A DNA stretch of 64,000 nt from Zanthoxylum bungeanum. Lineage: Eukaryota; Streptophyta; Magnoliopsida; Sapindales; Rutaceae. The notes beneath the pieces are model-generated. The model ran no database searches. It saw only the letters and a list, made by a program, of their open reading frames with translations, and was not told the DNA's origin. Positions 11,765 to 22,169 of this stretch are shown piece after piece. How positions within the stretch are numbered: the stretch's first letter is position 1; every line of letters starts with the position of its first letter. The position numbers were made by a program, and so were the translations under genes. The DNA lies in NCBI GenBank assembly GCA_019454045.1, contig SKCR01029087.1, forward strand, positions 1 through 64,000, given 5' to 3'.

Positions 11765-12723
11765 CTCTGTCTCTTTGAAACTCTCTATTTACTTACAAAT
11801 GTATGTAATCTATATATATGTAAAAATTGAAACTTTGATTAATTAAAACCCTAAAATCTACGAATCTAGCACCGAGTTTACAAGCATACACGAGAACGCC
11901 GCAAATTTCGCTGAGCTTCAGTGAAGCAGCAAAGGAAAAGAATTGAAATCAAATCAAATCAAATCAAATCAAATCAGATGAATAGTGTTTTTATTAATTT
12001 CCGGAATCAAAAACAGAATCGAAGGTAACCACATTTGCGGTTTCAGGTACAAGTACCTTGAAGCTTTGTTGACTCTCTTTTGAACTTTTTTGTTTTTGTT
12101 TTTATTTTATTTTATTTTTATTACAGCATGAAAGGTTTGTAACGACCTTATGTTTTGAATTAATTTGTTTGGAAATATTAAAATAAGGCGATTTTAAGTT
12201 TTTTTGATGACGTAAATGCCCCTGAGGTTTCGGGAAAATGGCGGGTTTATTTTAAATACTAATCAAAATAATTTTGAATTTGGTTTAATTGCTTTTACAA
12301 TTATCAATTTAATTAGTGATAAATCTAGCAACAGTACTCTCTCATCTACCCTAGAATATAAAAAATATATAATTTTATATAATATATAATAAGAGATAAC
12401 TTAAAATGTAATAACATATAATGTTACTCAATTATTATAATATCTGATGTGGTATATATATAACAATATAGGGTTGAATTACGTATCACACCAAAATTAA
12501 CCCAAATTATCATGTAAGTCTAATTTAATTTTTTTTTCATTAATATTTGTATAGGAAAAAATAGATTTTCTTGGAGTCTATAGCGACTACATCGATGTGA
12601 ATCACAAATTATTATATGTATTAATTATCAAATTAACCTAAATTTAAAATATTTTGTCTTAATCAAAATTCAAATTAAATTTTATTTATCTTTTTTAGAG
12701 TTTACAATGACCATAATTTGTCT
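11765..12723. promoter_or_regulatory. 5' region of the TPX2-like gene
   Basis: Reading on the minus strand, a TATATATA box lies at about 11811-11818, some 50 bases upstream of the start codon, which would give a very short 5' UTR. Nothing else in the stretch looks coding. From 12130 to 12700 it is AT-rich with no recognisable element border. Confidence 0.4.
11945..11976. repeat. (AAATC)n microsatellite
   Basis: About six perfect AAATC units, 180 bases upstream of the TPX2-like start codon and probably in its promoter. Confidence 0.95.
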
Positions 12724-12885
12724 CTATAGGATATAGTTTGGTAATGTAAGGCTCAGGATCGCACCTTGATATCTTGGGTTCGAATCCATAGAGTACATTT
12801 CTTATAAGAGACTGAGATAGCCGGAGATTTTATATGTTCCGTTTAAGCTCGGAAGAAGTAGTTTGGCGGTAGGGTTTCCAACGAT
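12724..12885 (+). mobile_element. SINE copy 2 (tRNA-derived)
   Basis: Second copy of the SINE at 5277-5450. It has the better preserved B box (GGTTCGAATCC, about 12778-12788), then the shared body (ACATTTCTTATAAGAGACT.., AGTTTGGCGGTAGGGTTTCC) and a TA-rich tail. It is not a functional tRNA: no cloverleaf can be completed after the B box. Confidence 0.7.
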
Positions 12886-13880
12886 TTCAATATATATATA
12901 AAATAATAATAATAATAATATTCTTTTAACTCGATTGTGTTTACTAACAAATCAAATTCAATGCCACTATTAGAATACCCATGACTATTATATACTTATA
13001 TATATTAATTTTCGACCATAATATACTCAAGGATATGTGATATTCTGGTCTAAATATCATAGATGTGCCCCATATTGAACGGTGATGATTGACGAATCTT
13101 TATACAGCTTTGACAGTTGAAGGTTAAAATTTCTGCTGAAAAAAATAGTTAATTTGAAATTTAAATAGGAAGGGCAAGACGGTCACATCGGACGGAAATT
13201 TTCTTAAGGTGGGGCTTGTGCATGAATAGCGAGGCAGAATTATTGGGGTATGAACCGTTTTCATTTTCAGGCGACGAAAAACGGTCGAGAAGGAGTGAAA
13301 TTTCCGCGGATTTGTGTATGCCCTTGTGATTTGGTTGATATTGCGAGATTGCCCCTAACGGTTTTATTCGTTTGTCAGGTAGGAAAAAAGATGAGGGGCC
13401 CGCAGTTGCAAATTAAAATTAGAAGAAGAAAAAGTCAAAAAATTTGTTGAAGTATTTAAAAGGAGTGACGATATTTGACGCTTTAATTTATTTAGTGTCG
13501 GCCTAAGCTCACGTGTCGTGAGAAGCCACCATCGGTCTCGCTAAGATAACTCAGGATGTGATCTACCCCTGAAGTCTCTATGAGCTCGTCCTTCCATAAG
13601 AGAGCTCGCTCGATGCATGTCCTGCGATTTAGAGACTGTCGGCAATGTATTCTCAAGAATCTAAGAGCGCTGCTTGCAGTTCGTTATGAAGTGACATAAA
13701 AATCGCATGGAGCTCTGAATGCCCCCAAATGATCATGATTTCAATTAATGGAAGGATATCACCACAAGTCCACCATATCGCCGAGAACGGCTCCCTCCAA
13801 TTTAAGATAGTATTTTTAAATAAAAAAAATAATAAATAAAGGAAAGAGACCTTCATAAATCAACGAAAACAGTTTATAAC
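12886..13880. other. Intergenic; contains three AACGG cores
   Basis: No supported gene. Three AACGG/CCGTT cores lie within 13245-13365, one being CCTAACGGTT (13354-13363), which fits the plant mitosis-specific activator (MSA) consensus. They are 1.5 kb upstream of the TPX2-like start codon. The small + strand frame at 13250-13450 has no recognisable similarity. 13500-13880 shows nothing recognisable and may be the tail of the adjacent LINE. Confidence 0.35.
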
Positions 13881-14693
13881 TTATGGATATTCCTCAATCC
13901 AGACCAAGAATTTTTGGATAATAACAACATATTTTACTAAGTTGTGAGCTTTAACATTACAATTCCTATGGGCATGGACAAATTGGACTCCTCGTAACTC
14001 ATTAGCTATACTCTGTAATTCAGCAATAGTCGAGTCAATTTCCTTCTCCGTAATGATCTTCCCCGAAGCAAGCTCAACCACATTATTGGCATCAGCTTCA
14101 ACAATTAATAGGAACAATCCAAGATCTTTTGCAATTCTTAATCCAAAAATCATGGCTTCAGCTTCAATTAATTTAATATCCCCACTAAAAACATGCGGAT
14201 GTACCGCGGCTGCCATGATCTCGCCTCTATCGTCATGGAAAATCGCCCGCATACCAGCCTTATTTTTGCTATCATTTACCCCCAACATATGTGTTCAACT
14301 ACTCGGGGGGAGTAGTCCAAGCATGATGCTGCTTAACCGAAACCTGATCTGCTTCAAATTCAGTTTGCTGATGCGCCTCTTTGAAACACTTTAGCATTGA
14401 TTCAGCTCTAGCAACGACCATTGAATGCACTACCAAAGAGTGATTGATTTCTTGTAGCCTACACGGACCATAATAACACTGCTAGGTAATCAGCAGTGCC
14501 CTGGCAACCATGACAAAGTTCCACAAATCACCTTTCTTGTTCCTTTTAGCAATAATATATCATCCAGTAAGCTTCCAGATTTCTTTTTGCACCCCAATAC
14601 CGCATGGGTAACATCCTCCTCCTCCAAGCCACATCTTTGACATATAATTGATTCCACCACCCGCCGTTTGTAAAGACCCGTTGTTGTAGGAAG
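13881..14693 (-). pseudogene. LINE (non-LTR) 3' end: zinc-finger RVT and RNase H domains, broken
   Basis: On the minus strand, 14690-14570 carries a zf-RVT motif (ICQRCGLEEEDVTHAVLGC), followed after several stops and frameshifts by an RNase H-like domain of the plant LINE type at 14288-13881. Visible RNase H features are IEAEAMIFGLRIAKDLGL, IVEADANNVV and QFVHAHRNCNVKAHNL, where the acidic residues and the HxxN..AH motif sit as in the RVT_3 family. A stop lies just upstream, between WTTPPE and the start of the domain. It encoded the replication enzyme of a LINE. The copia element at 14694 cuts it, and the missing upstream part reappears at 44378 on the same strand. Confidence 0.8.
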
Positions 14694-15078
14694 TGTTGTG
14701 ATTCACCGATCACTTTAGAGAGTATTTGAGGAAAAACCGAATTCAAATCTATTACTATCAAGAATAGATATGCAAAGTTTACAAACTTGAAACTTAATAC
14801 AAAAACCTCACTCTTTCTCTCTGTTTTCTACACTTTGGGGATACATTTTAAAACTGGAAATGGCCTGAATTTATAGGTCAGGTTTGGTTACTGTTCACCC
14901 ACATTTAACTCATTGATTCATGAAACCAAGTTGTTTGTTTACTCCATTTTTCTTCACCTTTGCTGGCACCACCGAAAGTAGCTTGGAGTCTTCTCATGGG
15001 GTGCATGGCAGCTGGTATCATGAAGCTTCAAGGTTGCTTCCTTCATGCAGGCCATGTATGCAGCAGCTGGACTCAACA
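14694..15078 (-). repeat. Copia 3' LTR
   Basis: 385 bp, TG..CA ends, near-identical to 43993-44377. Just inside (15079-15092, minus strand) GGATGGGGAGAAT is the polypurine tract that primes plus-strand synthesis. Confidence 0.95.
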
Positions 15079-15111
15079 ATTCTCCCCATCCAGCTGCATC
15101 TGAAACAATCA

Positions 15112-16041
15112 TCATCTGACAACTATCCCGGTTATGTCTCTGCATAACTCTAGCTTGTCTCGAGTAACCACTTTCGTTAACATGTCTGCTGGATTCTCAC
15201 CTGTATGGATCTTCACTAGTCTCAGCAGTTGTTGATCTATCACCTCGCGTATCCAGTGATAGCGAATATCAATGTGTTTCGTCCGGGAATGATACATTGA
15301 GTTCTTACTCAAGTCCAGAGCACTCTGACTGTCACAATGTATCTTGTTTTCTGTCTGCTTGATCCCTAACTCTTGGAGAAAATGCTTTAACCACAACATT
15401 TCTTTTCCTGCCTCAGCTATAGCGATGTACTCAGCTTCTGTTGTGGATAATGCAATACACCTCTGCAATCTTGACTGCCATGATACAGCTCCCCCTGCAA
15501 AAGTATAGATGAATCCTGATGTAGATTTCCTACCATCAAGATCTCCTGCCATATCTGAATCTGTATAGCCTTCCAAGATTGGATCAGCTCCCCCGTAACA
15601 CAGACGAAACTTCGTTGTACCCTTGAGGTACCTGAGAATCCATTTGACTGCCTCCCAGTGTTGTTTTCCAGGGTTAGAGAGAAAACGGCTCACTACACCC
15701 ACTGCGTGTGCAATATCTGGCCTGGTACATACCATTGCATACATTAGGCTCCCAACAGCTGAAGAATATGGTTTTGCTGACATTTCCTCTATCTTTTTCT
15801 TGGATGAGGGGCACAAACTCTTGCTTAGTTTGAAATGGTGCGCTAGCGGAACACTGACTGGTTTGGCTTTCTGTATATCAAACCTTCTGATTACCCGTTC
15901 AATATACCTTTCCTGTGAAAGCCACAACTTCTTGTTCTGTCTATCACGAATAATCTCCATTCCCAAAATCTGTTGAGCTGGTCCTAAGTCTTTCATGTCG
16001 AAAGCCTTAGAGAGTTCCTTCTTCAGCTGGCTGATCTTCAT
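15112..16041 (-). pseudogene. Copia RT C-terminal part and RNase H
   Basis: A 309-codon open stretch. The first third is the end of the copia reverse transcriptase (FDMKDLGPAQQILGMEI, LSQERYIERVIRRF). The rest is the spacer (GSLMYAMVCTRPDIAHAVGVVSRF) and RNase H with its acidic residues in YTDSDMAGD, ALSTTEAEY and HCDSQSAL, ending with the usual HSRTKHIDIRYHWIRE and GENPADMLTK. It copies element RNA into DNA and degrades the RNA template. It is separated from the catalytic YVDDM box (about 16050-16080) by an in-frame TAA, so the polyprotein is broken here. Its ATG is an internal methionine, not a true start. Confidence 0.92.
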
Positions 16042-16606
16042 TGCTTATTGTCCAACAATCAACATGTCATCTACATACAGTAGAAGAGCAACGAAATTTC
16101 CATCTGGAAATCTCTGAATGTATACACACTGATCTGCTGCAGTTCTTTTATAGCCTTGACCCACCATGAATGAGTCGAACTTCTTGTACCACTGCCTCGG
16201 TGCTTGCTTGAGCTCGTACAAGTTCTTTTTTCAGCTTGCAAACAAGGTTTTCTTTTCCTGAAACCTTGAATCCTTCTGGCTGCTCCATGTAGATTTCTTC
16301 ATTCAGATCACCATGAAGAAATGTTGTTTTGACATCCATCTGTTCAAGCTCCAAGTTCAATCTGGCTACCAATCCTATGATAACTCGGATTGAAGCCATT
16401 TTTACCACTGGTGAAAAAATCTCATCAAAGTCAATTCCCTTTTTCTGTAGGAATCCTTTGACCACTAGCCGAGCTTTGTGTTTCACCACTTTTCTGCTGC
16501 CGTCTTTCTTGAGCTTGAATACCCATTTGTTCTTCAGTGCCTTCATTCCATGTAGGAGCTTGACTATCTCATAAGTGTTGTTTTTTTTGCAGAGATTCCA
16601 TCTCAT
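16042..16606 (-). pseudogene. Copia reverse transcriptase N-terminal part, frameshifted
   Basis: Carries the RVT_2 landmarks NKWVFKLKKDGS, KARLVVKGFLQKKGIDFDEIFSPVVK, MDVKTTFLHGDLNEEIYMEQPEGF and, after a frameshift near 16225, the YELKQAP-like block and YVDDM at about 16050-16080. The first catalytic aspartate (QMDVKT) and the DD pair are still present. The frameshift and the stop after YVDDMLIVGQ make it non-functional. Confidence 0.9.
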
Positions 16607-17653
16607 CCTGCATTACGTGCAGTCATTTGTCTTTGTCTTTATGAGATACAGCTTCGTTGAAGGTTTCTGGCTCCCCCTCGTCAGTAAGCAGAATGTATTC
16701 TGATCCTGAGTATTTGGCTGATGGAATTCGGCCTCTCTCGGATCTTCGTACTGGAGGTTCTAGCTGTCTGTTGTCATCCGGATCTGTGGATGATCCCGAA
16801 GCCTCTGATGGAGTAGGCTGCAGCTCCATTTGCTCAACACCTCTTTCCTCTTCTGGTTCTTCTTTTGGCATGTCTTGCACCCCATCATCATCTGTGGCCA
16901 CTGGTGTTGGTGTTGGGGTTGTGTCTGGATTTGCATCGGTATTGTCGGCACTGGTTTTAGAAGGCATCTTGGGCTTTTCAATGTCTTCTAATGTCTGGTC
17001 TTCAAAAAACACTACATTTGTGCTTCTGATGACCTTCCTTTCCTTCGGGTCTCATACCTGTATCCAAATTCCTCTCGTCTCCATAGCCTATGAAGATGCA
17101 TGGGGTAGTCCTTGCATCGAGCTTCTGCCTGAGCTCATTGGATACATGTGCAAATGCTAAACATCCGAATATTCTGAGGTGAGAATATGAGGGATTCTTA
17201 CCAGACCACACTTTCTCCGGAATCTCGAAGTTCAACGGTACATATGGTGATCTGTTGATCAGGTAGCAGACGGCACGAACAGCTTCTCCCCAGAATGGCT
17301 TTGGCAGCTTAGCCATGCTGATCATGCTTCTAACTTTCTCCATAATGGTGCGGTTCATCCTTTCAGCGACACCATTGTGTTGTGGGGTGCGTGGAACAGT
17401 CCTCTCGTGTCGAATACCGTGGCTTCCACAGTAGGCATCGAACTCCCTGGAAGTGTATTCGCCTCTATTGTTTGTGCGAAAGCATTTCAGTATCTTCCTT
17501 GTTTCACGCTCGACCATGGCATGGAATAGTTTGAAATAGTCCAGGACCTGATCCTTTGATTTCAGAAAATACACCCATACTTTCCGAGAAGCATCGTCAA
17601 TGAAAGTCATCAAATATTTATTACCGCCTAGTGAGTTTACCTCCAAGGGACCT
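16607..17653 (-). pseudogene. Copia integrase core and IN-RT linker
   Basis: 17646-17002 encodes the integrase catalytic core: TFIDDASRKVWVYF with the first Asp, then FRTNNRGEYTS where the family has SDNGGE, then HGIRHERTVPRTPQHNGVAERMNRTI with the catalytic Glu. The second catalytic Asp is replaced by Asn, so the D-D-E triad is lost. 17012-16623 is the proline/threonine/acid-rich linker between integrase and RT (RSERGRIPSAKY) in another frame. The upstream end of integrase is cut by G1. About 20 codons between the CLFGKQH motif (27445 side) and GPLEVNSLGG are missing at that junction. Confidence 0.9.
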
Positions 17654-19832
17654 TATAGGCACTGCATTTTTGCATGTAAGTCCCGATGATGAGCCTCGAA
17701 TGGAGGCACTACCTTTTTAGTTGCGGAAGTCGCAGAAAGCAGTAGTCGGAAGGGAAGGTCAAGAATTGACTTTTTTGTTGGATTTGGTTCGCTTATTTAG
17801 CTTCGGGTTTGCTCGTCAAATCTCCGTTTCAAAATTTACCCTCTGGCCCAAAACCATGACACCTCACGCCCATGCCCACCCCACCCCACTTTCCCAACAC
17901 ACCACATCCATTAAATAAACCAATCTATACGCCCATTTCAACCAACAAAAACAAAAAGCCAAATCCACTACATGCCAAACCATACCCACTAACCATAACA
18001 AGACAAAAACCATGCAACCACCCATGAGCCCATACAAAGCATCTCACCCAAACACTAGCCAACAAAAGCCCACAACTCCACTCACCTACTTGTCCCCTGC
18101 CACTAACCACTCCCTTCAAAATAATTGCCTCCCCAATCAAAACCCCACTGAGGCATCTCACCAAACGGAAATCCAGAAAAAACCCTAAGCTTCCCACCTT
18201 CACAACTCGTCTCTTTCTCGCTCATATAAGCAACAATCGACAGCTAGTACCCATGCGCATAAACCCCTTGTTTTCAGCCCCTACACACACTCAATGCACA
18301 TGAACACGTAGCCATGGCCATGCACACGTAGACAATTAACGCAGAGCCACAACCAACCACCTAGCCTCCAAACTGCCTTAACCAACTGCATGCAGCCCTA
18401 TGTGAAACCCTTCATCACGCCGAGAGCCTCACTGCACACACTGACCTTGCCTCTTCACACTTAGCCTATCACAAAGCCATCACACATCCTTATCACAGCC
18501 CCCTTCACCTCACTGCAAGTTCACCACGCCAACAGCCGAGCCCTTCACCAACTCATGCCACATACTGACTACCCCTACTCGGCGACACACATGCACCATT
18601 TTGGACAGTTCACGCCCTTCAGGACCTAGCCATCTTCACACCCAAACTCCCAAACCTTACTGCCTCTCTCATATTCAACGCATCATTCACGCACAAATGA
18701 GGAAAAGACACACGCGCATGAACCTCTACAATAACGCTTAGCCATTGACGCCAAAAGAGACCCTTCATACAGCCTTGCCTTGCATTTTCACACAACCACA
18801 AGCCACTGACTCACTGCAGTTATCCACGCCACTGCAGTCCCATAATAACAGCCCATTTCACGCCATTTTGAAGCCCTGAAACTGCCTCCACTAATTAGCC
18901 AAACTTGCAGCACCTTAAACACTCGCAAACACACTCCATGCATGCCATGAACCTAACACAATCTGCCCTGAATTCCCCACGAAAATCAGCCACAAACTTG
19001 CCAGCAGCTCACGCATAAGGCCTCCATTTTATCCCCTGCAGTTCACGCACGAACAGCTCCATCACACCTCATCTCTACAGCCCATGCACACGTGAAAACA
19101 CCCCTTCAAAACAGTGGCCAAATAACCCGAGAGAGAGCCTGAAGATTTAAGTTAAAACAATGAGAAAATGGAGAAAAACAGTAAAAACAGCGGACCCGTT
19201 GAAAACGAACAAAACAGTGGAAACAGCGGACCAATGAAAATAGTGGAAACAGCGGACCAATGAAAACAGTGGGAACGATAACCCTTCCGGCACCATGAAA
19301 TGCACTCCCGGAAAGCGACTAAAAAGGTAAGACCTGAGGGCACCCTTTATTATATTTTATTTTGTTGTCACGGACACGGCGTGCTCGGTTGACGTGGAAT
19401 ACGTTCAACCGAGTATGCGAGGTCCAACATTGAGAACGGCCAAATTCCTTGGCCATATGTTTGTTCCGCATGTATTAATTTAAATATTCATGAGTTATGT
19501 TTACCGCTTTCCTGGCTTATCTTTGAAGCGTGCAAACCTAGATTTAGACTTTATAAGAATTTAGACTACTTTGATCAATATGTATGTTGAGTAGACTTGG
19601 TTAATATTGCACAAATCCATTCATTACAAATGACATAAGTAAGGGACCATTCCGAACCCAACGGTTTGAGGTCTTCCCTTGCGAGGGGTGAGTGCGGCCT
19701 TAAATCATTTCCCGGTTCACACCGGGTGGCGACTCCATTATTCTCCGGTTTAGTCCCTCACGGGCTACTCCGTACTCCCAACCGGGCCGCGAGCCCAGAA
19801 GAGCATGCGTCGCCCAGTTTCTGTGTCCTACA
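17654..19832 (+). repeat. G1 5' LTR
   Basis: 2179 bp. A TATA-like CATATAAGC at about 18224 marks the likely promoter. A long C/A-rich stretch (18240-19140) follows, then a segment shared with G2 and the solo LTR (AAGGGACCATTCCGAACCCAA.. to the end). It has no real genes; the small frames are by-products of its C-rich composition. Confidence 0.85.
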
Positions 19833-20698
19833 GTCTGGCGACTCCACTGGGGATAGAGAATCGGCCCCGAAATAATGTCTTGTAATGTTTGTGATTTGTG
19901 TTTTAATTAATCATGTCTACTGTGGGTTTAAGGAGTTTAATCAAAGGCATTATTAAGGCTAGGTGATAGTTTGGTGTCTTCCTTCACTCACTACCTTTCT
20001 ATAAGGAAAAGTTGTGAAGGCACCTAGATAATCATTCACCCGTAGCTTATTGTGATAGACTAATTTGGAGGACTCGTTGTTTATTCCTGTCACCAAGCGA
20101 TAAGAGCCTAAGGGGCTTGGGTACTTAAGAGAGCCTCGCTCCACCCTCCCTCTGGGGAATCTACAATGGGAAATTCATTTGGCAGTTAGTCACATACCAT
20201 AACTTGTTGGCACGTACCGTAAGGTATAAAAAAGGTGGGTTCACTTGGTCTTTTGAACCCTTGAATGGGGAGTCCTAGTCGTGAACAATCCTTCGTCAGT
20301 GAGAGCCTTTGTTTACACTCCTGAAACCTGCATGCGACCCATAGAAATCATTTTTTTTATGTTTGTGTTTGGGACCATCGTTATTTGGATTCAATTGGAC
20401 TTTTTGTCAAGAGATATGAACTGGTTGGGCCATTTAAACTGGAACGAGTTCGTGTCCTTTGACAATTGGGTCAAAAGTTTCTAAAATGTCAATGGGCCAT
20501 TTTGTATTTGGGCCTCTTATTATTTGAAGTTGTTTAGCCATGTATCGCAAAAGTATAAACTTGTTGGGCCATTTCAACTGAGACAAGTTTGCACCGCGCA
20601 ATAATATGATTGAACACTTTAAAATGATAATGGGCCAATTAGTGTAAATTCTTTTATAAGCTTATTTATTCCATACATCGCATACATGACATGTACTC
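19833..20698 (+). other. G1 PBS and untranslated leader
   Basis: PBS-like CTGGCGACTCCACTGGGG at 19835-19852, then a leader homologous to the G2 leader read in reverse (39827-39186 plus 35869-35197), for example GGGCCATTTAAACTGGAACGAG. No ORF recognised. Confidence 0.7.
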
Positions 20699-21100
20699 AT
20701 GCATACACGCATCATGCTAACCCTTTGTGTTCTAAAAAGCCATCATAGATACCCGTTGGGTTGGGGAAGGCTTGTCAGAAGACCATCAGCCAACATGAGT
20801 GAGTCAGCCAACGAGAGATCCTGCCTGGATCAATTGGAGATTAAAGTAACTGAAATTATTGAGATGTTGCAAGTTCTGACTAATATTGCGGCCAGTTTGA
20901 CTGTACCCGGTATAGCCGATAACAGAAAGTTGTACAATCATAATGGAAAGACCATCAGGGAATCCTCGGAAGAAGCAAGCAGAAAAGACAGGATAGCCAT
21001 TCAGAAATTGGGAAACGGAGCAGTGAAACTGTCAGACTTGGAAGGGAACGAGTTCACCGAGCCGATCAATGTTAACAGATTGAAGCTGTATTTAGCATGA
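20699..21100 (+). pseudogene. G1 gag start fused to integrase tail
   Basis: A 133-codon open frame. The first half (GWGRLVRRPSANMSES.., LDQLEIKVTEIIEMLQVLT) aligns with the N-terminus of the G2 gag at 35196. The second half (IQKLGNGAVKLSDLEGNEF, VNRLKLYL) is the typical last segment of a gypsy integrase. All of gag C-terminal, protease, RT, RNase H and most of integrase has been removed in one in-frame deletion, leaving a small fusion ORF. It could still be translated; function unknown. Confidence 0.7.
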
Positions 21101-21794
21101 GGGAGAGAAGACTGAGCAGTCACCAAGGAAATTGGTGGAAGGCCTAACCCAATGGGATAGGAAACATATACATGCATACACATAACGCACTTGCAATTCT
21201 TGTGTTTGTTCTATGTTTGCAGGTTTCAAACAGAAGAGGGAAGAACTAGCAGGAGGAAACACATGGCTCCAAGGAGCACAACGATGGTCTAACCCATCAT
21301 GAACAGGGAAGACCTCTACACTTGCATACGTACACATCACATGCACGTGTTTTATTCTGTTGTTTTGTTTGTATTCGCAGGTTTTAGAGAAGAAAAAGGG
21401 AAAGCGACAAAAATCAAAAAGCGGAACAAGCACTAAGAACGACGTTGAAGCCACCTTAACAGATGGATTTCGGTCATGTCTGGCTGAAGACGATGAATTT
21501 AACGTTAATAGGGAGGCAACCCATGCACTTTGTTGTGATTTCTGTTTTCATGCTTTGTGTATACATGTTGTAGAGTCTTTAATTTTGTGTGTTATTTTTG
21601 TAGGTAAAAGTAAAGACGAAGCATGTTAAGACAGAAGGAATGGTGCTCGGCAATCACAAAGATGGGAGCTAATTCATTAGTGGTGGCAGAGTAAGGAAAG
21701 AATTCCTGAGACGCATCCTAATGAATTTATACCAAGCATGAGGCGTATTGAGTACACAATTCCTTTGCTTTAATTATTGCTTTGATTTGCCTTC

Positions 21795-22050
21795 TTTTGT
21801 TATTTTCTGTTATTTTCGTAGACAGGATCCCAGACTTTTTGACCCTTCATAACTTGTTTTAGTGTTTTTGTGGACATGAACCACAACTTCTTGACCTTTT
21901 AGGACTTCTTTTGGTATTTTCTTTTATTTTCGTGGATAGAATCCATGACTTTTTGACCGCAAATGATTTCTTTTGTTGTTTTCTTTATTGTCGTAGACAT
22001 GATCCAGAGACTTTTTGACTTCTGACGAATTCTTTTGTGGTTTAGCTAAC
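21795..22050 (+). repeat. Four ~65-bp tandem units upstream of LOG, splice-acceptor-like
   Basis: Units read roughly TTTTCGTAGACATGATCC..GACTTTTTGACC..TTCTTTTG, repeated four times with divergence. A1 has only one such unit at the equivalent place. Each unit begins with a pyrimidine tract and TAG/GTGG, resembling a 3' splice site. Confidence 0.7.
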
Positions 22051-22169
22051 AACCATTCGGCGGAAGATATTAGTGCAATTATTACTCACCCCTTTTCAGG
22101 TTCTATAAGTTCAACTCAACATTTCTCTTCTCAACACATCCAAATATACATCCAAGTAAGATAAAGAAA

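Noticed and set aside
12770..12795. tRNA gene because of GGTTCGAATCC
   Set aside because: No acceptor or anticodon stems; sequence aligns with the second copy at 5277 as a SINE.
14053..14394. 113-codon + strand frame
   Set aside because: Shadow of the minus-strand LINE RNase H domain.
16657..17160. 167-codon + strand frame with Ser-rich sequence
   Set aside because: Complementary-strand shadow of the copia integrase-RT linker.
17721..19160. Several 60-90 codon frames in the G1 LTR (also 25981-26944)
   Set aside because: C/A-rich LTR sequence; frames differ between the two LTR copies and have no domain.
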